Assembly: GCF_030272615.1 (NCBI RefSeq)
Contig: NC_081410.1
Location: 503,926,942-503,990,941 of the forward strand
Length of the DNA: 64,000 bases
Direction: 5' to 3'
Origin: Cryptomeria japonica
Lineage: Eukaryota > Streptophyta > Pinopsida > Cupressales > Cupressaceae
In this document: piece after piece, positions 11,641-22,919 of the stretch
Numbering within the stretch: the first letter of the stretch is position 1
Layout of the letters: the number at the start of each line of letters is the position of its first letter
The notes under the pieces: generated by a model
Seen by the model: the letters and a program-made list of their open reading frames with translations, nothing else
Told to the model about the DNA's origin: nothing
Databases searched by the model: none
Position numbers and translations under genes: made by a program

Positions 11641-12575
11641 TCAATGATGGCTCCAAGTGCATCTACTTATTGCTTGATCTTCATGGTGATGGGATTCACT
11701 TTCATGAATATGATGGGGTGTTCAGTAGATCAGCATGTGGTGGGGGACGATAGAGGATGGGATCCTGTGTCAGATTTCAAAGGATGGGCTTCCCGCAAGA
11801 TCTTCCATGTTGGAGATAATCTCTATAATATTGCCCTTCCCTTGTTATAAATTTGTTCAAAATTTTTAGTAAGCCCATTGATTAGGGTTTATAGGTTATA
11901 TATGTATGGATGCTATTGGTTCTTTCATATCTATTTAAATCCCATCTGTAGATATTAGATTGGATCTTTCACCATGCCCTACGCCATGGTGAGTGCCTAC
12001 TTTTAGATCTTGTCAATCTCTTTTGAGTAGCTCTTTTAATCAACTTATGGCAGTCAAAATTGGGTTTGTGGAGAACTTAAAGAATAGATCTTTATTCTAA
12101 TGAAAATTTTAGGTTAGATAAAGTTTGGCCTTTGTGCCCAAAAAAATGATGGCAAACAACTACATTTTGACATTTGACAAGGTTTACTTATGCTTCCTCT
12201 CAACAAAGTGTATTGGAGCTGAAGAGTCGAGAAGAGTTTGAGAATTGTGATGTGAGCAATCCAATCAAGCTATATGATGGAGGGCTTGATGCAGTCCCAC
12301 TCATTGAAATGGGTGACATATATTTTACTAGTGGAAATGCAGAAGACTGTCAATGTGGAATGAAAGTGCACATTAATGTTTTATCTGATGGACTCAACAA
12401 TGGCCAATCTGACAATTTTGATGTAGTTTCAGATGGGCTTGACAATGTGGCCAAAGATTTGGGTTTAGATTTATTATCAGATGGAATGGAGCATTATATT
12501 GTTGCTTCTGCTAGTGATGATTTGATGGAGGGGGCAATAAAGGAGGTAATTGCTGAAGGGCCCACATCATCATGA
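11641..12575 (+). pseudogene. Phytocyanin-like (early-nodulin-like/uclacyanin family) two-exon gene, probably non-functional or copper-free
   Basis: Exon 1 (from the second ATG, MAPSAST) encodes a hydrophobic signal peptide and the phytocyanin N-terminus: HVVGDDRGWDP, SDFKGWASRKIFHVGDNL. Exon 2 (about 12178-12575) continues with FTYASSQQSVLEL, EFENCDVSNPIKLY and GDIYFTSGNAEDCQCGMKVHINV. Known: phytocyanins are small extracellular, often GPI-anchored cupredoxins using two His, a Cys and a Met or Gln. Here the first His position is Gln (SSQQSV), the ligand Cys is Ser (YFTSG) and the second His is Asp (AEDC), while the two disulfide cysteines are kept. That is the pattern of copper-less early-nodulin-like proteins. 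The C-terminal tail is atypical, acidic, with three SDG(L/M) repeats and no clear GPI signal. No GT donor exists where the family intron should start (about 11822-11826), and the frame stops at 11850. It is therefore either mis-spliced or a pseudogene. Confidence 0.7.
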
Positions 12576-12726
12576 AGGCAATTATCTGATTGCCCTCCAT
12601 CAATTCTCATAAACCTCACACTCTCCATTTGTGGCACTGTTATCACCATGCTTATCTATGCCATGCTTTAGCTTATCAACTCTTTGTTTGATTAAGAACA
12701 TATATATATGTATCTTGTACAATGTT

Positions 12727-12963
12727 TGCCAGCATCCTCCCTACGTGTGCCAAAATAGGAGCTTTGGAACAAGGTATGGACATCCATCAAAGCATAGTCG
12801 AAGGGGGTTTTTTGTTAGAAATTAGTTGCAAATGCTCCAATAACAAAAATCACAAAATGGGGTAGCATACACACGGCATGTGAATTGTATGACGAAATAC
12901 CTCAAAGAGATGTCATTTCATGGAATTTTAAGATCGTAGGATATGCACAAAATGGATTAATTC
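12727..12963 (+). pseudogene. PPR (PLS-class) protein fragment
   Basis: One frame reads FASILPTCAKIGALEQGMDI then HQSIVEGGF, the usual text of an L/S-type pentatricopeptide unit. After a diverged stretch with stops (about 12840-12885), a second frame reads ACELYDEIPQRDVISWNF and KIVGYAQNG, the end of the next P/L unit. Known: PPR proteins are organellar RNA-binding factors in plants. About 80 codons survive, with at least two stops and a frame change, so this is a relic. It begins about 150 bp after the phytocyanin-like stop codon, on the same strand. Confidence 0.8.
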
Positions 12964-13431
12964 ACAAAAAAAACCAGTTGCCCTTGATTGCGAAAAAAAA
13001 TTAGTTTCCCTTCATTGAAAAACAAAGAGTTCCTTTGATTGCAAAAAAAACCTTACTGTAAAGCGGAAAAATCGAACCCTAGTTGTTCTCCCCTCCCCAA
13101 CTCCAAGGAGAGAGAAGGGAGATTCACTAGGGTTGATGGTTTTCACTTAGGAGGGACTTTACATTCAAAAGAGGGGTTGAAACCCATAAGATCCAATCCC
13201 ATGCAGTGCAAGATTGGATTCTATATGAGTTTCAAGGGTTAAGACAGCAAGGCTACCCTCTTTTGTAAAGAATGTAGATAGAATGATTAAGCTAGAAAGT
13301 GAGAAAGATTCGCTTATAAGCTAAGATAGGGATATGATATGAAGCTGCGGACCTGGAATTAGTAGTAAAATGTCGAGACGGCACTGTCCTACAAATTTGA
13401 GCAAAAGTTGACAGGACGATGGCGCCCAGCG
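12964..13431 (-). mobile_element. Leader remnant of the minus-strand LTR element, with poly(A) triplication at the end
   Basis: Adjacent to the LTR's inner end, the minus strand reads TGGGCGCC (13421-13428), a plausible primer-binding site, then a leader with no long ORF. Its far end (12964-13060) holds three diverged 30-bp units, each a CCTTYGATTGC-like word followed by an A run on the plus strand. The rest of the element is missing, so this is a truncated 5' end. Confidence 0.45.
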
Positions 13432-14297
13432 TGCACACGGTCCTCCGAAAAATCCGCGAAACGAAGGGGGATCTGTTCGTCTCTGCACAAGGATTCCAGA
13501 TCTTCAATTTCAGCCACGTACTTGCAACCTACACACAAAAAAGCGAAGATGATTGGGGGGGTTATGGATTAGGGGTTTGCCCTTAGGTCAAACCCCGGTT
13601 TTGGAATTAACCAAGAAATGAGAAATGCTGTAAATGTAAATGACTGTAATGTAAAACAAGTACTAGTACCTTGTTGTAAGGATGTTTGTATCCTTATATG
13701 TGAAGGTATAGATGTTGTTGTTTGTTGTATGTTGTATGTTGTAGCATGTGATCTCCTCTTCAATGGTTGAATCCTTGTCTTGAATGCAACACTTAGCCTT
13801 GAATGGAGACTTAGAATGATCAATTGCTTGAAGGAATGTTTGAATGCTTGAATGCTTGAATGCTTGAATGCTTGAATGTTTGAGTATCGTTTCCACGCCT
13901 TTTTTTCCTCTTACCAAAATGAGAGAGGAAAAGTAGTTTATATACTTGTCAATTAGGGTTGATAGACTAATTTTCCCGACCTTAGGCCGACCAGGAAATG
14001 TTATTTTCCAATTTGCAAACAAAAAGACCTAAAGTCCCATAGGAGACCGGGCCCAAAATAGGGCCAGGGACCAGGGCACTGGGCGCCATGGTCCTGGGGG
14101 ACCAGGGCACTGGGCGCCCTGGTCCCACCTCTCGGGACAACAGGGTGCAAGGAGGGATCAGGCAGGGTGCTGGAAAAATGCAGTTTTTGATGTTGTGGAC
14201 AAGTTTCGAGGTCTCCATTCAGGTTCAGTGTTGTGTCGCCATCGTGAAGACCCAAATGCAGTCAAAATTGCAAGTGTCACAATTTTAGGACGCTACA
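13432..14297 (-). repeat. LTR of a Ty3/gypsy-like element, minus orientation
   Basis: On the minus strand it starts TGTAGCGTCCTAAAATTG and ends near CCGTGTGCA, about 866 bp. It has a TATA-like box GTATATAAAC (plus 13937-13946). It contains an 8-bp tandem repeat (GAATGCTT on the plus strand, about 13843-13880) and a GC-rich palindrome near 14068-14127. The TG...CA ends, the TATA box and a following primer-site-like TGGGCGCC support the LTR call. No second LTR or coding domain is present in the window, so the family is uncertain. Confidence 0.55.
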
Positions 14298-14540
14298 CTT
14301 ACCTTGCTTGTGCAGAGATCGCTCTGGCGAGGGGGCCAGGGAGGCAAGACGGTCACCGCTTGCTTCGGCCGGTTTGCTTTCAAAATGAAAGTGCGTCATG
14401 TTTTTTTTAATAAATAAAATGCCTGAGGTCGTTGGAATTTCGACAAACACGGGCATTTTAAAAAAAAAAATCAAATTTTCACACAATGCTCCTTGTCCGT
14501 CGGAAACCTCCATCTTTCTGTTGGAATTTGACCCCAAATG
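14298..14540. other. Junction stretch between LTR and Tat fragment
   Basis: No gene was recognised. It contains a small inverted repeat around 14418-14461 (AAAATGCC and GGCATTTT flanking a 27-base loop). The minus-strand frame over 14277-14624 is not recognisable as any family. Confidence 0.35.
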
Positions 14541-16409
14541 TATTAGTGAAAGGACAAGTAATTGGAGATAAATTAGCTGAAGCACCACTACTAGATAAGC
14601 AACCAATGAAGGTAGAATTTCCAAACATGGATGTCCTTACTGTTACATTCAAGCAATGGACCTTGTACTTTGACTGCTCCCAAACTCAACATGGCTTAGG
14701 TGTTGCCATCTTGTTCATCACCCCTGAAGGACACACCATTCCAAGATCATATAGACTCATGTTTCCATGCACCAATAACATCACTGAGTATGAAGCCCTA
14801 GTCACAAGAATCAAAATGGTCATGGAATGGAGAATCATAGAACTGAAAGTCTATAGATATTCCCAACTGGTTATAAATCAGATCAATAATAAATATCAAA
14901 CAAAGGATGACAAGATGCTGCCATACATAAGAATGGTAGATGAATTCAAATAGTATTTTGTACACATCACCTTCGAACAAATAGCAAGGTTGGACAACAG
15001 AGCGACTGATGCAATGGCCACTATCACTTCACTACTACAAATGCCAGAGCAACAGAGTCGTTATGAGTTCCTGGTGGAGCAACCTTTTTTCCCCAGCCTA
15101 TGACAATTCTGCATCCCATGTTATCTATGCCTTAACTAGTTCAGACTCTCCTTTACACGAGACAATCTATGAATACCTTAAAACCAATACCCTACCCATT
15201 GAACTATCTCGTAATAAAAAATGCAACTTTATCCAGCAAGTTGCCCATTATACTTTAACTGCTAATACACTTTATCGTCGAGGTCTATATGGTACTCTTC
15301 TTCGTTGCGTTGATTGTAATGAATCTAAATCTTCTTTACATGAGCTTCACAAGGGTATCTATGGCATGCATTCAAGTGGTCCTACTCTTGCTAAAAAACT
15401 TTTGAGAATGGGATATTACTGGCCGACAATGGAGAAAGACTCTTATCAATTTGCAAAGAAATGTCCTAAGTGCCAAATTCATGGCAATCATATCCATGCA
15501 CCAGCACGGGAGCTACAACCATTTACAACATCATGGCCTTTATGTCAGTGGGGACTTGATTTAGTAGGAAAAATCCATCCTTCCTCTTCAAATGGACACA
15601 AGTTCATTATCACTGCAACAGAGTATTTCACAAAATGGATTGAAGCAGTCCCACTAACCACAATAACTGGAAAATAGATTGCCTCATTCATTCTCAATTA
15701 TCTAATTTGCATATATGGCATTCCCAGTTCCATCATCACAGACAATCGGTGTCCTTTCAAAAATTAGGATTTGTGAGAACTATGTGAATGATTCAAAATC
15801 CACCATCGTTTCTCTACACCTTACTACCCACAAGGGAATGGTCAAGTAGAGGCATCAAATAAAATAATCTTGAAAATCCTAAAGAAAATAGTAAACGATG
15901 CAAGTAAGGATTGGCATGTACAACTCAATCTGGCACTATGGGCATACAGTTTTAGCATCAAGACACCTACAGGGGCTATGCCATATTCATTGGTGTATAG
16001 ATCAGAAGCAATTTTACCTATTGAGGTAGAAATTCCATCACTCAGAGTATCTTTAAAAGGCCTCATACTAGATGAGGAATATCATGTCAACAGATTGTAA
16101 GAACTAGAGCTTCTAGATGAAAAACAACAACATGCCTATGATCACCTCAAAGCATACCAGCAGTGCATGTGCAGAAGCTACAACCACCAAGTCATCCCTA
16201 GGATTTTTAAAGTCGGCGATCTTGTACTTAAAGAAAATGCCAGAAATCAACAAGATCGAGAAAAGAAGGGGAAGTTTGAACCTAACTGGTTAGGTCCCTA
16301 TGTTATCATATCAACCTATGGATTAGGTGCCTATCAGCTACCAACTTCAGAGGGAAATGTGCTTGATGAACCAACCAAAATCATCCATCTGAAGAAATTC
16401 TATACTTGA
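14541..16409 (+). pseudogene. Tat-lineage Ty3/gypsy pol fragment: second RNase H and integrase
   Basis: Homology to the Tat pol at 55506-58057 starts abruptly at KGQVIGDKLAEAP. The archaeal-type second RNase H follows (LYFDCSQTQHGLGVAIL, TEYEALVTRI, SQLVINQINNKY). Next come the integrase zinc finger (HELHKGIYGMHSSG...CPKCQIHGN), the core (WGLDLVGKIHP, FIITATEYFTKWIEAVP, IITDN, YYPQGNGQVEASN) and the C-terminal region ending GAYQLPTSEGN...IIHLKKFYT. Frame breaks include stops at about 14951, 15103, 15675 (a Gln position in the other copy), three within 15765-15815, and about 16098. Protease, RT and the first RNase H are missing. The fragment belongs, by orientation and order, to the 3' half of the element whose LTR lies at 21453-22919. 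Confidence 0.85.
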
Positions 16410-17811
16410 GTGGTCTAATGCATGGAAAAGGTGAAAATAACAAAAAAATCAGAAAAACAACAAAAAGGTGCAATAAAAACAATTGGTGAAAACTTGGCAA
16501 CATGAGCTATTTGTGAGGGAACAACTCCTCTATCTATCATTACTCATATCTTTTGCATCCAAAGTTAGAGCTAAATAGCCATCACCCAACACTTTGTACA
16601 CAACATTATCTTGGATACACCTAGCATAGTCACTACCTTTGCTTATCTGAAGACCAGTTCCTCATATCCCACCATGGCTTGGTAATCACTGTGGATATCC
16701 ACATCAATCGGTATCTATAACTAGGGGCAACATTCCTTTGACTTCAAGAATTACAACAACAACAGGCAAACAAGAATCACAACATGCTAAGGAAATCCTG
16801 TCAACAACAACTCATCCACAGAGAAAACAAGACATTGATCCCATTAACGAATTCAACATACACATGATGGATGATTTTCTGAATGATAATTTTTTTACAT
16901 CTCGGATGAAGTTTTGACTATTTTGCACTTCCAATTTTTGAATCATTAGATCTCCTAGACAAATTTTGTCTAGAGACATGATTAGAAACATATCATTGAA
17001 TACATTGTTCCACTTTGCACATACAAAGGGTTAACTCTTATCTGTATTACATAAGAAACACTCAGGTCATCTTGGTTTAATTGTACCTCGACGCTTGTGC
17101 CATCTTGCAATATCAAAATCCATGTATGTTTTACTCAGGTCATTATGGTTCAATTATATCATTATGCTTGTATAAACTTCCAACATATAAAAATCTTAAT
17201 GATGACAAACCAAAATACAACAAAAACATGTGACTACACAGGAATGACAACAAGAAAATGAGGGTGATAACTTAGCTACATATCATTTTTCATTAGGTTG
17301 CATATCATTTTAATCTTGCATCAGTATCATTTCATTATCATTATCATACTTCTCATTTTCAAGATACATCTCATCATTATCATTATCATACATCTCATTT
17401 TCAAGACACATCTCATCATTATCATTATCATACATCTCATTCTCAAGATACATCTCATCATTATCATTATCATACATCTCATTTTCAAGATACATCTCAT
17501 CATTATCATTATCATACATCTCATTTTCAAGATACATCTCATCATTATCATTATCATACATTTTCAAGATACATCTCACAAATAAAATTCAATAATGCAA
17601 CCTATCATTATATCATCATATCAATAAACATCAAATCAAGAGTATTTATCTAAGTATCACATCATCATCATAGAAACATCATATCAATGCATAAATCATC
17701 ATCCATAAACACATCACATGTGGATCGGAAAATCAGTGTCATATATATCTCAAAAATGGTCAAAATGTACAAGGGATGTCATGTCTATCAAAATACAATA
17801 AAGACAGTCTC
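16410..17811 (+). other. Tat 3' non-coding region with conserved block and minisatellite
   Basis: Immediately after the integrase stop an A-rich stretch is followed by GGTGAAAACTTGGCAA (about 16479-16494) and TCTATCAT. Both also occur downstream of the integrase in the intact Tat element (58237-58340). No plus-strand ORF is convincing. The 42-bp minisatellite inside it is listed separately. Confidence 0.5.
17351..17577. repeat. 42-bp minisatellite, about 5.5 units
   Basis: The unit begins TCTCATTTTCAAGATACATC and ends TCATTATCATACA; adjacent units differ at only a few positions. The length is a multiple of three, so frames remain open on both strands: a 14-residue acidic period (DNDNDEMYLENEMY) on minus and an Ile-rich one on plus. 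It lies between the Tat integrase and the antisense mobile-domain gene. Confidence 0.9.
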
Positions 17812-19800
17812 TCAGGAATGACTATCTCCTGAGGCTGACAGTCTCGTAGTAGATGTCCCGACACTTAGATCTCCACTAGTAGGATCATGATGGGGAGGCC
17901 CTATAACCCCTCTTCTCTCTATCCTGAAATGAGTCCGAATGGATGGACTGGATGCCACTGTAGCATAGCTAGGAGATTTGTGATCTCTAGGGACCACCTC
18001 CTCATAATAACGCCTATAGTACTTAGCCTCCTTGGCTACATACTGCATCTCTCTCAATGTGTCTCTCATAGGGGCACTGACCGCTGCTCTCTCCAAACTA
18101 TCTGAATGATCCTCTATTCAACCTAGGCGCTCTATCATCGTGTCCCGCTCTGCTGTGATCTGTGCAATCTGACGCTGTTGAGCTAGTATCTGCACCTGTA
18201 ACTCCTACACTATAACATGCAATGCTCAAATTTGTGAATCCTGACGATGTGATGGTACCCTGATCTGCACTGGTACTTGAGTGGTGACGCCACCTGTCCC
18301 TATCCTAGGTGCCAATGGAGGTAACACATCTGATCTCCTCTGCTAGGTCAACCGCCTAAACACCTCGCCCACTCTACCAACTCTGCCAACTCCAAGAACC
18401 AAACCTCCTCTCCCTCCATCACCACCCTATCATCTATCTAATATAATCTCTCCTCCTCTCCCTCTCCTCCCTCCATCTCCCCCTCTATCTCCTTTCCTCC
18501 CTCCATCTCCTCCTCAATCTCCCCATCTCCGTCTACCACCTCCTCTCCCATATCCTTCGCCATCTCCTCCATCATCTCCACCTCCCTCCTCCACCTCCTC
18601 TCTCTCCTCCTCTCTCTATCTAGCTCCCTCTCGCCTCTCGGGCTACACATCCTCATCATCGTCAAAGGCACGAAGCATCTCTATCGGATCTGATATCCGT
18701 GCCACTGCATGTGCCACGAAGTAGGCTGAGAACTCCTCCGTCATCCCAACATCCACCACTCCAGCTTTGTAATCCCATATCTATCCCACCAAAAGCATGT
18801 ACTCCTCCACAAAAGTTGCACTATCTATTGTAGGACCCCACTCTGGCACGTCTTGTCTTTGGCGAGCATATAAGAAAGCTCCCTATAGTATCCCCTACTG
18901 TCGACCATACTGCCACAAAATATGACTATGTAAAAATATCTCAATAATAAAGGGTGTCCGCCCAATCAGGCATCTAGACATATAAACATAGGGCATCTCT
19001 AGCCCGTCCTCAACCCATACCTCGTAGTCCATATAGGGTCTCCAGATGACCGTATCAATATCATCCAAAACTCTCCTCCAATTCTCTAGCTTGCCCAGCT
19101 TACGTTGGATAACTATACTTGTATATACATACACATTGGCTTGACCAATAGGCCTATCCCTATCTGCAAGTGGCCTCACTACAGGAATGTGCTCCCAAGC
19201 CCACACTTGTAATAATGTCACCCCCACAGACAAGCTGTCATATCCTAGATATACCACCTGGTGCAGCTCCCTGTACAAGTGTGCTAACATACAAGACCCC
19301 AAAGTGAACCTGCGTCCCTGTGTCACCATGTCCTCCAACACCAATCCCTAGCCCATTGATAGTCCATTCGACCTGTGGTTGGGACACAAGAATCCACCAG
19401 TGAAACCTGCTAGAACAGAGGGTAGAGGAGAATAATCAAGATCCAAAAATTCCTGCCAAGGGATCTCGTATCCAGTAATCTAATCATCATAGAATATCCG
19501 GTGGAGAGCCTCTGTCCCACCCTCCTTAGTCTGCTCATATGGCAATAGTGCCACAATCACTGGAATCTGTAGAATCCAATAACAGTCCTCTAGAGTGACT
19601 ATCATCTCACCTATTGCCAAATGAAAGGTGTTCATGTCATTGTGCCACCTCTCTGCTAAAGTTGTCAGCAAACCCCAGTTAATGATATACCGAGGCATGT
19701 CCAATAAAGAGGATAAACCACACCTCTCAATAACATCTCTATACGCCTGTGATAACCGCAGAATCAATGACCATGGTCTCGGAAATTACTCTCGCGATTG
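17812..19800 (-). pseudogene. Plant mobile domain (PMD, MAIN-like) gene, antisense within the Tat element
   Basis: Two long minus-strand segments match the plant mobile domain. One is 19767-19480: GLLTTLAERWHNDMNTFHLA, then GEMIVTLEDCYWILQIPV. The other is 19344-18895: LAHLYRELHQVV, TLLQVWAWEHIPVVRP, then IWRPYMDYEVW and TPFIIEIFLHSHILWQYGRQ. A low-complexity, pyrimidine-biased stretch (18420-18660) and a C-terminal part with possible coiled coil (18200-17812, ending SASGDSHS) follow. Known: PMD proteins occur as host genes in silencing and genome stability and are also found in transposons. Tat-lineage retrotransposons are known to carry extra antisense ORFs between integrase and the 3' LTR, exactly this position. 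Stops (for example a TGA near 18120) and a frame change near 19780 suggest decay. Confidence 0.75.
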
Positions 19801-19879
19801 AAGTACACTAAGTTGTGCCTGCAAAACAACAAATGTTCATCATCAGTTCCCACATCTATCCAATATATCCAATCAAAAC

Positions 19880-20400
19880 AAAGTCAACTTGAAACAATGA
19901 AGCATCAAATCAAGTCCCATATCAAAAATCAAGTCCCATATCAAATCAAGTCCCATATCAAAAATAAAGTCCCATATCAAAAATGAAGTCCCATATCGAA
20001 ATCAATCAAGACCCATATCGAAATCAAATCAATAATCCATATCAAAAATCAAAACCCATATTAAAAGCACCATATCAAGAAATCATCTCAACGATCCATA
20101 ACGCAAGCAATTAAAAATCCATATTGCAAGCATCATATCAAGAGTCATATCGGAAATCAAGAATCGAAACTTATATCAGACATCAATTTCATATTGCAAG
20201 GCAAAAATCAAAGATCCACATCAATAGAAAATCAGGGTCCTCATTCAAACAATCAATCAGCTTGGCACTTCATAATGAAAGCAATTTCAGCAGACTCTCA
20301 AACATCATATCAAGACTCGGACATCATCACAACAAGCAAAACATTGGCTCAAAACCCATCCCGAAACACTCAGTTTGGCAATCCATATCAGATGCAAAAT
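19880..20400. repeat. Degenerate CCCATATCAAAAATCAAGT array
   Basis: From about 19905 a word of 16-20 bp (AAGTCCCATATCAAAAATC and variants with GAAATC or AATAATCC) recurs about ten times to 20110, then thins out to 20400. It is just upstream (on the minus strand) of the antisense PMD gene. No gene was seen. Confidence 0.65.
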
Positions 20401-20554
20401 TCAAAATGACAAAATTTGACACTAAGATAGCAAGCACGACCTTAAAAACACTCAGTAGGCACCTATCCACCCCTAAGCCATCTACCTCATTTATTTTCCC
20501 AAGCAATGCATTCTCCAAAATCATTTCTACCACTTTTTTACCCCATGCGCCAAA

Positions 20555-20865
20555 GCAACCCTTCCACGTGCTAGGCCACTCGACATGTGCTATCCTTCTT
20601 CACCTATATGCTATACTCTTTACCTTATGTGCTAACCTGACCTATGCGCTAGCAAAATTCACCATCACACTAACCTATCAACCCCACATGCTAGCATATC
20701 CTATGTGCTATCCTACATTCCCCACGTGCTCACCTGTTACACCTATATGCTATCCTAGACCTGTGATGCGTTGTTGAAACCACCCAAGATGCTACCCTAC
20801 CTAAGAAACCCTACGTGCCACTATGCTTATCATATGCATTATGCAAGACCTCCTACATGCTAAAA
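20555..20865. repeat. ATGYGCTA octamer array
   Basis: Words of the form (A)TGTGCTA, ATGCGCTA, ATATGCTA and ACGTGCTA occur about a dozen times at spacings near 20-30 bp on the plus strand. They are the reverse complement of the TAGCRCAT words found beyond the LTR at 22990-23270 and 24830-25155. A 217-codon open frame spans part of this array but has repeat-like composition and no recognisable domain. Confidence 0.7.
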
Positions 20866-21436
20866 CGACAAAATTGGAAGCAAAAAATGGAAAACATGAC
20901 CAAAATCGACAAAATCAATAATAAATGTGGCAAAATTTAGATGACTTACAGGTGGACCATACACGGCAGGCCTCTGGTATCGATGAATGTTCTCAAATCT
21001 GTGAGAAGCATAAGGAACCGACATTTTTGTCAAACTCCACATGTCACTATCACAAGTGGTCAAATATGCAAATGATGAAAATAAAATCACTTTTTACCTT
21101 TTTATAGGGTAAAAGTCAAAAAGGGTTAGTAGGTGGGGCATGTATTTTGCTCATTTTCTCATTTTTAACCTTATCTAACATCATTTTTTTTGGGAGATGA
21201 ATCAATTACACTGCATTCAACATAGTCAAAATTTCAAAATGCAATTAATTTAAAAATGATCATCAAATCCATAAAATTTTTAACATCGTTGATTCATCTC
21301 TCGAGGGGGCATCATCAATATCGTCTATCAAATTTGGGGCATGACATCAACATATCAACACACAACATCACATCAATCAAATTTTGATGACATATCCGAC
21401 AAATGTTTTTGAATCAACATGTGCACACACGTCACT
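20866..21436 (+). other. Tat 3' untranslated region
   Basis: No gene was seen. The stretch leads directly to the polypurine tract and carries words typical of this element's 3' end (GGGGCATGACATC). It is AT-rich with short non-homologous frames only. Confidence 0.45.
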
Positions 21437-21452
21437 TCAAAGAGGGGCAAAA
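21437..21452 (+). other. Polypurine tract of Tat element
   Basis: CAAAGAGGGGCAAAA abuts the TGTAAATG start of the LTR. The same tract abuts the 3' LTR of the intact Tat element at 59591-59605. Known: this is the plus-strand primer for reverse transcription and marks the LTR as a 3' LTR relative to the sequence on its left. Confidence 0.85.
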
Positions 21453-22919
21453 TGTAAATGAATAAAAATGACCACTTTCCTAAGTGAATATTTAATATTC
21501 ATTTTAAACTCATTCCTCTATTTAGTTAAATTATTCACATTCATCTATTTTATTAAATGAATTACTCAATTTATTTAATTAAGTTCACCTAAGTCTTTCA
21601 TATCCTTTAATTAAATGAATCACTTTATTTAATTAATTCTTCTTTTTTCCCCTTTTTAATTAAATTTACATTTAATTAAATTATTCATTGCAAATAAATA
21701 AATCTAATTTATTTATTTAAAACCCCCACTTGTATTTATGCAAGTTGCATCTATTTTTGTTGAAATAAAGTAATTTATTTTAATTAAAATCTCCCTCCAT
21801 CCACTTGAATTCTCCTACATCTTCTAATTGCCTCCCTAAACCCCCTTCTAAATTCTTCTAATCACTTCTAATTTATCCTAATACATCTTCTAAATATTGT
21901 CACATCCCTAAGCAAGAGGAATTCACTTCTCAAACCCTTAAAGTCTTTGAAAACCCTTAAAGGCTTTATGTACTCAACAAGTTAACCTCCAAAGTCTTCC
22001 AAACCATTAATGGTTAAATCAACCTTCTTACATGGTTAGAGACTTTTTGCCTAACTCAACCTTCATCTAACCCAAGGGTCTCATCAAGCATTCATGGCTT
22101 TAACCTTGGTTATCTCTTTAATCCTTGCACAAGAGTTTACTGCTAGGGTAAAAGATTTGTCTAATGGATAACCCTAACCTAACCTTAACTCTTACCTCCT
22201 AGGGTAACCATCATGTCTTCTCAAGCATTTAATGCTTCTTTCATCTCCTCTCAAGCAGTCTCTTGTTGACAATTGTCACCATTTCATTGGAGAGAATTAT
22301 AAACATGGATTGATAGCTTTCAATCCGAGCCCTTGATAAGATCATCCAATCCTGACCATTCATTGCCTTGTTTTTCCTATAAATAGAGCCCTCCTTCTAT
22401 CATTTTCATATCCAAGTCTTTAGTATCAAACTTATAGACAATTTTATAAGCATCTAAATTTCATACATCTAATCATTTTTAAATCAAGCATTTAGCCTCT
22501 CTTTGAATAAAAATCATCTTAATAAGCATTTTAAGAAGCATTTTTATTATCAGAGCACTCTCATATTAGACTAGTATATCATGTTAGGATAGGTTTTACT
22601 AATCTTTTATCTTATCATCATATCCTTGCTAGTTTAATTCATACTAGATTTAATATCATGCATAACTAGGAATGCATTCATATTAAATTGATCAATATCC
22701 CTCATTCTCATAGTTGTCATTCATAAGTGACTTTGCTCAGTGATTTGAGAGAAAAGGCATTGACTTGAGGCATCATGTGAGATAGAGAACAATGGAACAT
22801 CCTTTGGGAAGTTGATCTATTCAACATAGCTCCATAACTTTCACCAAGAGTACCATTGGTGTGTGGACTTGTCTAGAAACTGGATTATACGTTTCATTGC
22901 ACCACTTTTCCCGCACACA
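21453..22919 (+). repeat. Tat-lineage LTR flanked by PPT on the left and primer site on the right
   Basis: Starts TGTAAATGAATAAAAATGACC and ends CCCGCACACA, about 1467 bp. It contains TTAATTAAT-rich sequence like the other Tat LTRs and a TATA box, TATAAATAG, at 22378-22386. A polypurine tract lies immediately left and a primer-site candidate TGGTGCCCACCATGG five bases to the right. It therefore serves as a 3' LTR for 14541-21452 and as a 5' LTR for 22920-26521. No target duplication flanks it, so it is not a solo LTR. Confidence 0.8.

Noticed and set aside
17298-17585. Possible CRISPR-like array
   Set aside because: The 42-bp units are contiguous with no unique spacers, in a plant nuclear setting; it is a minisatellite.
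20124-20777. 217-codon plus-strand ORF
   Set aside because: Its composition follows the degenerate repeats beneath it, it has no domain, and it lies antisense to the PMD gene's upstream region.
21453-22919. Solo LTR
   Set aside because: A polypurine tract on the left and a primer site with leader on the right, and no flanking target duplication, contradict a solo LTR.
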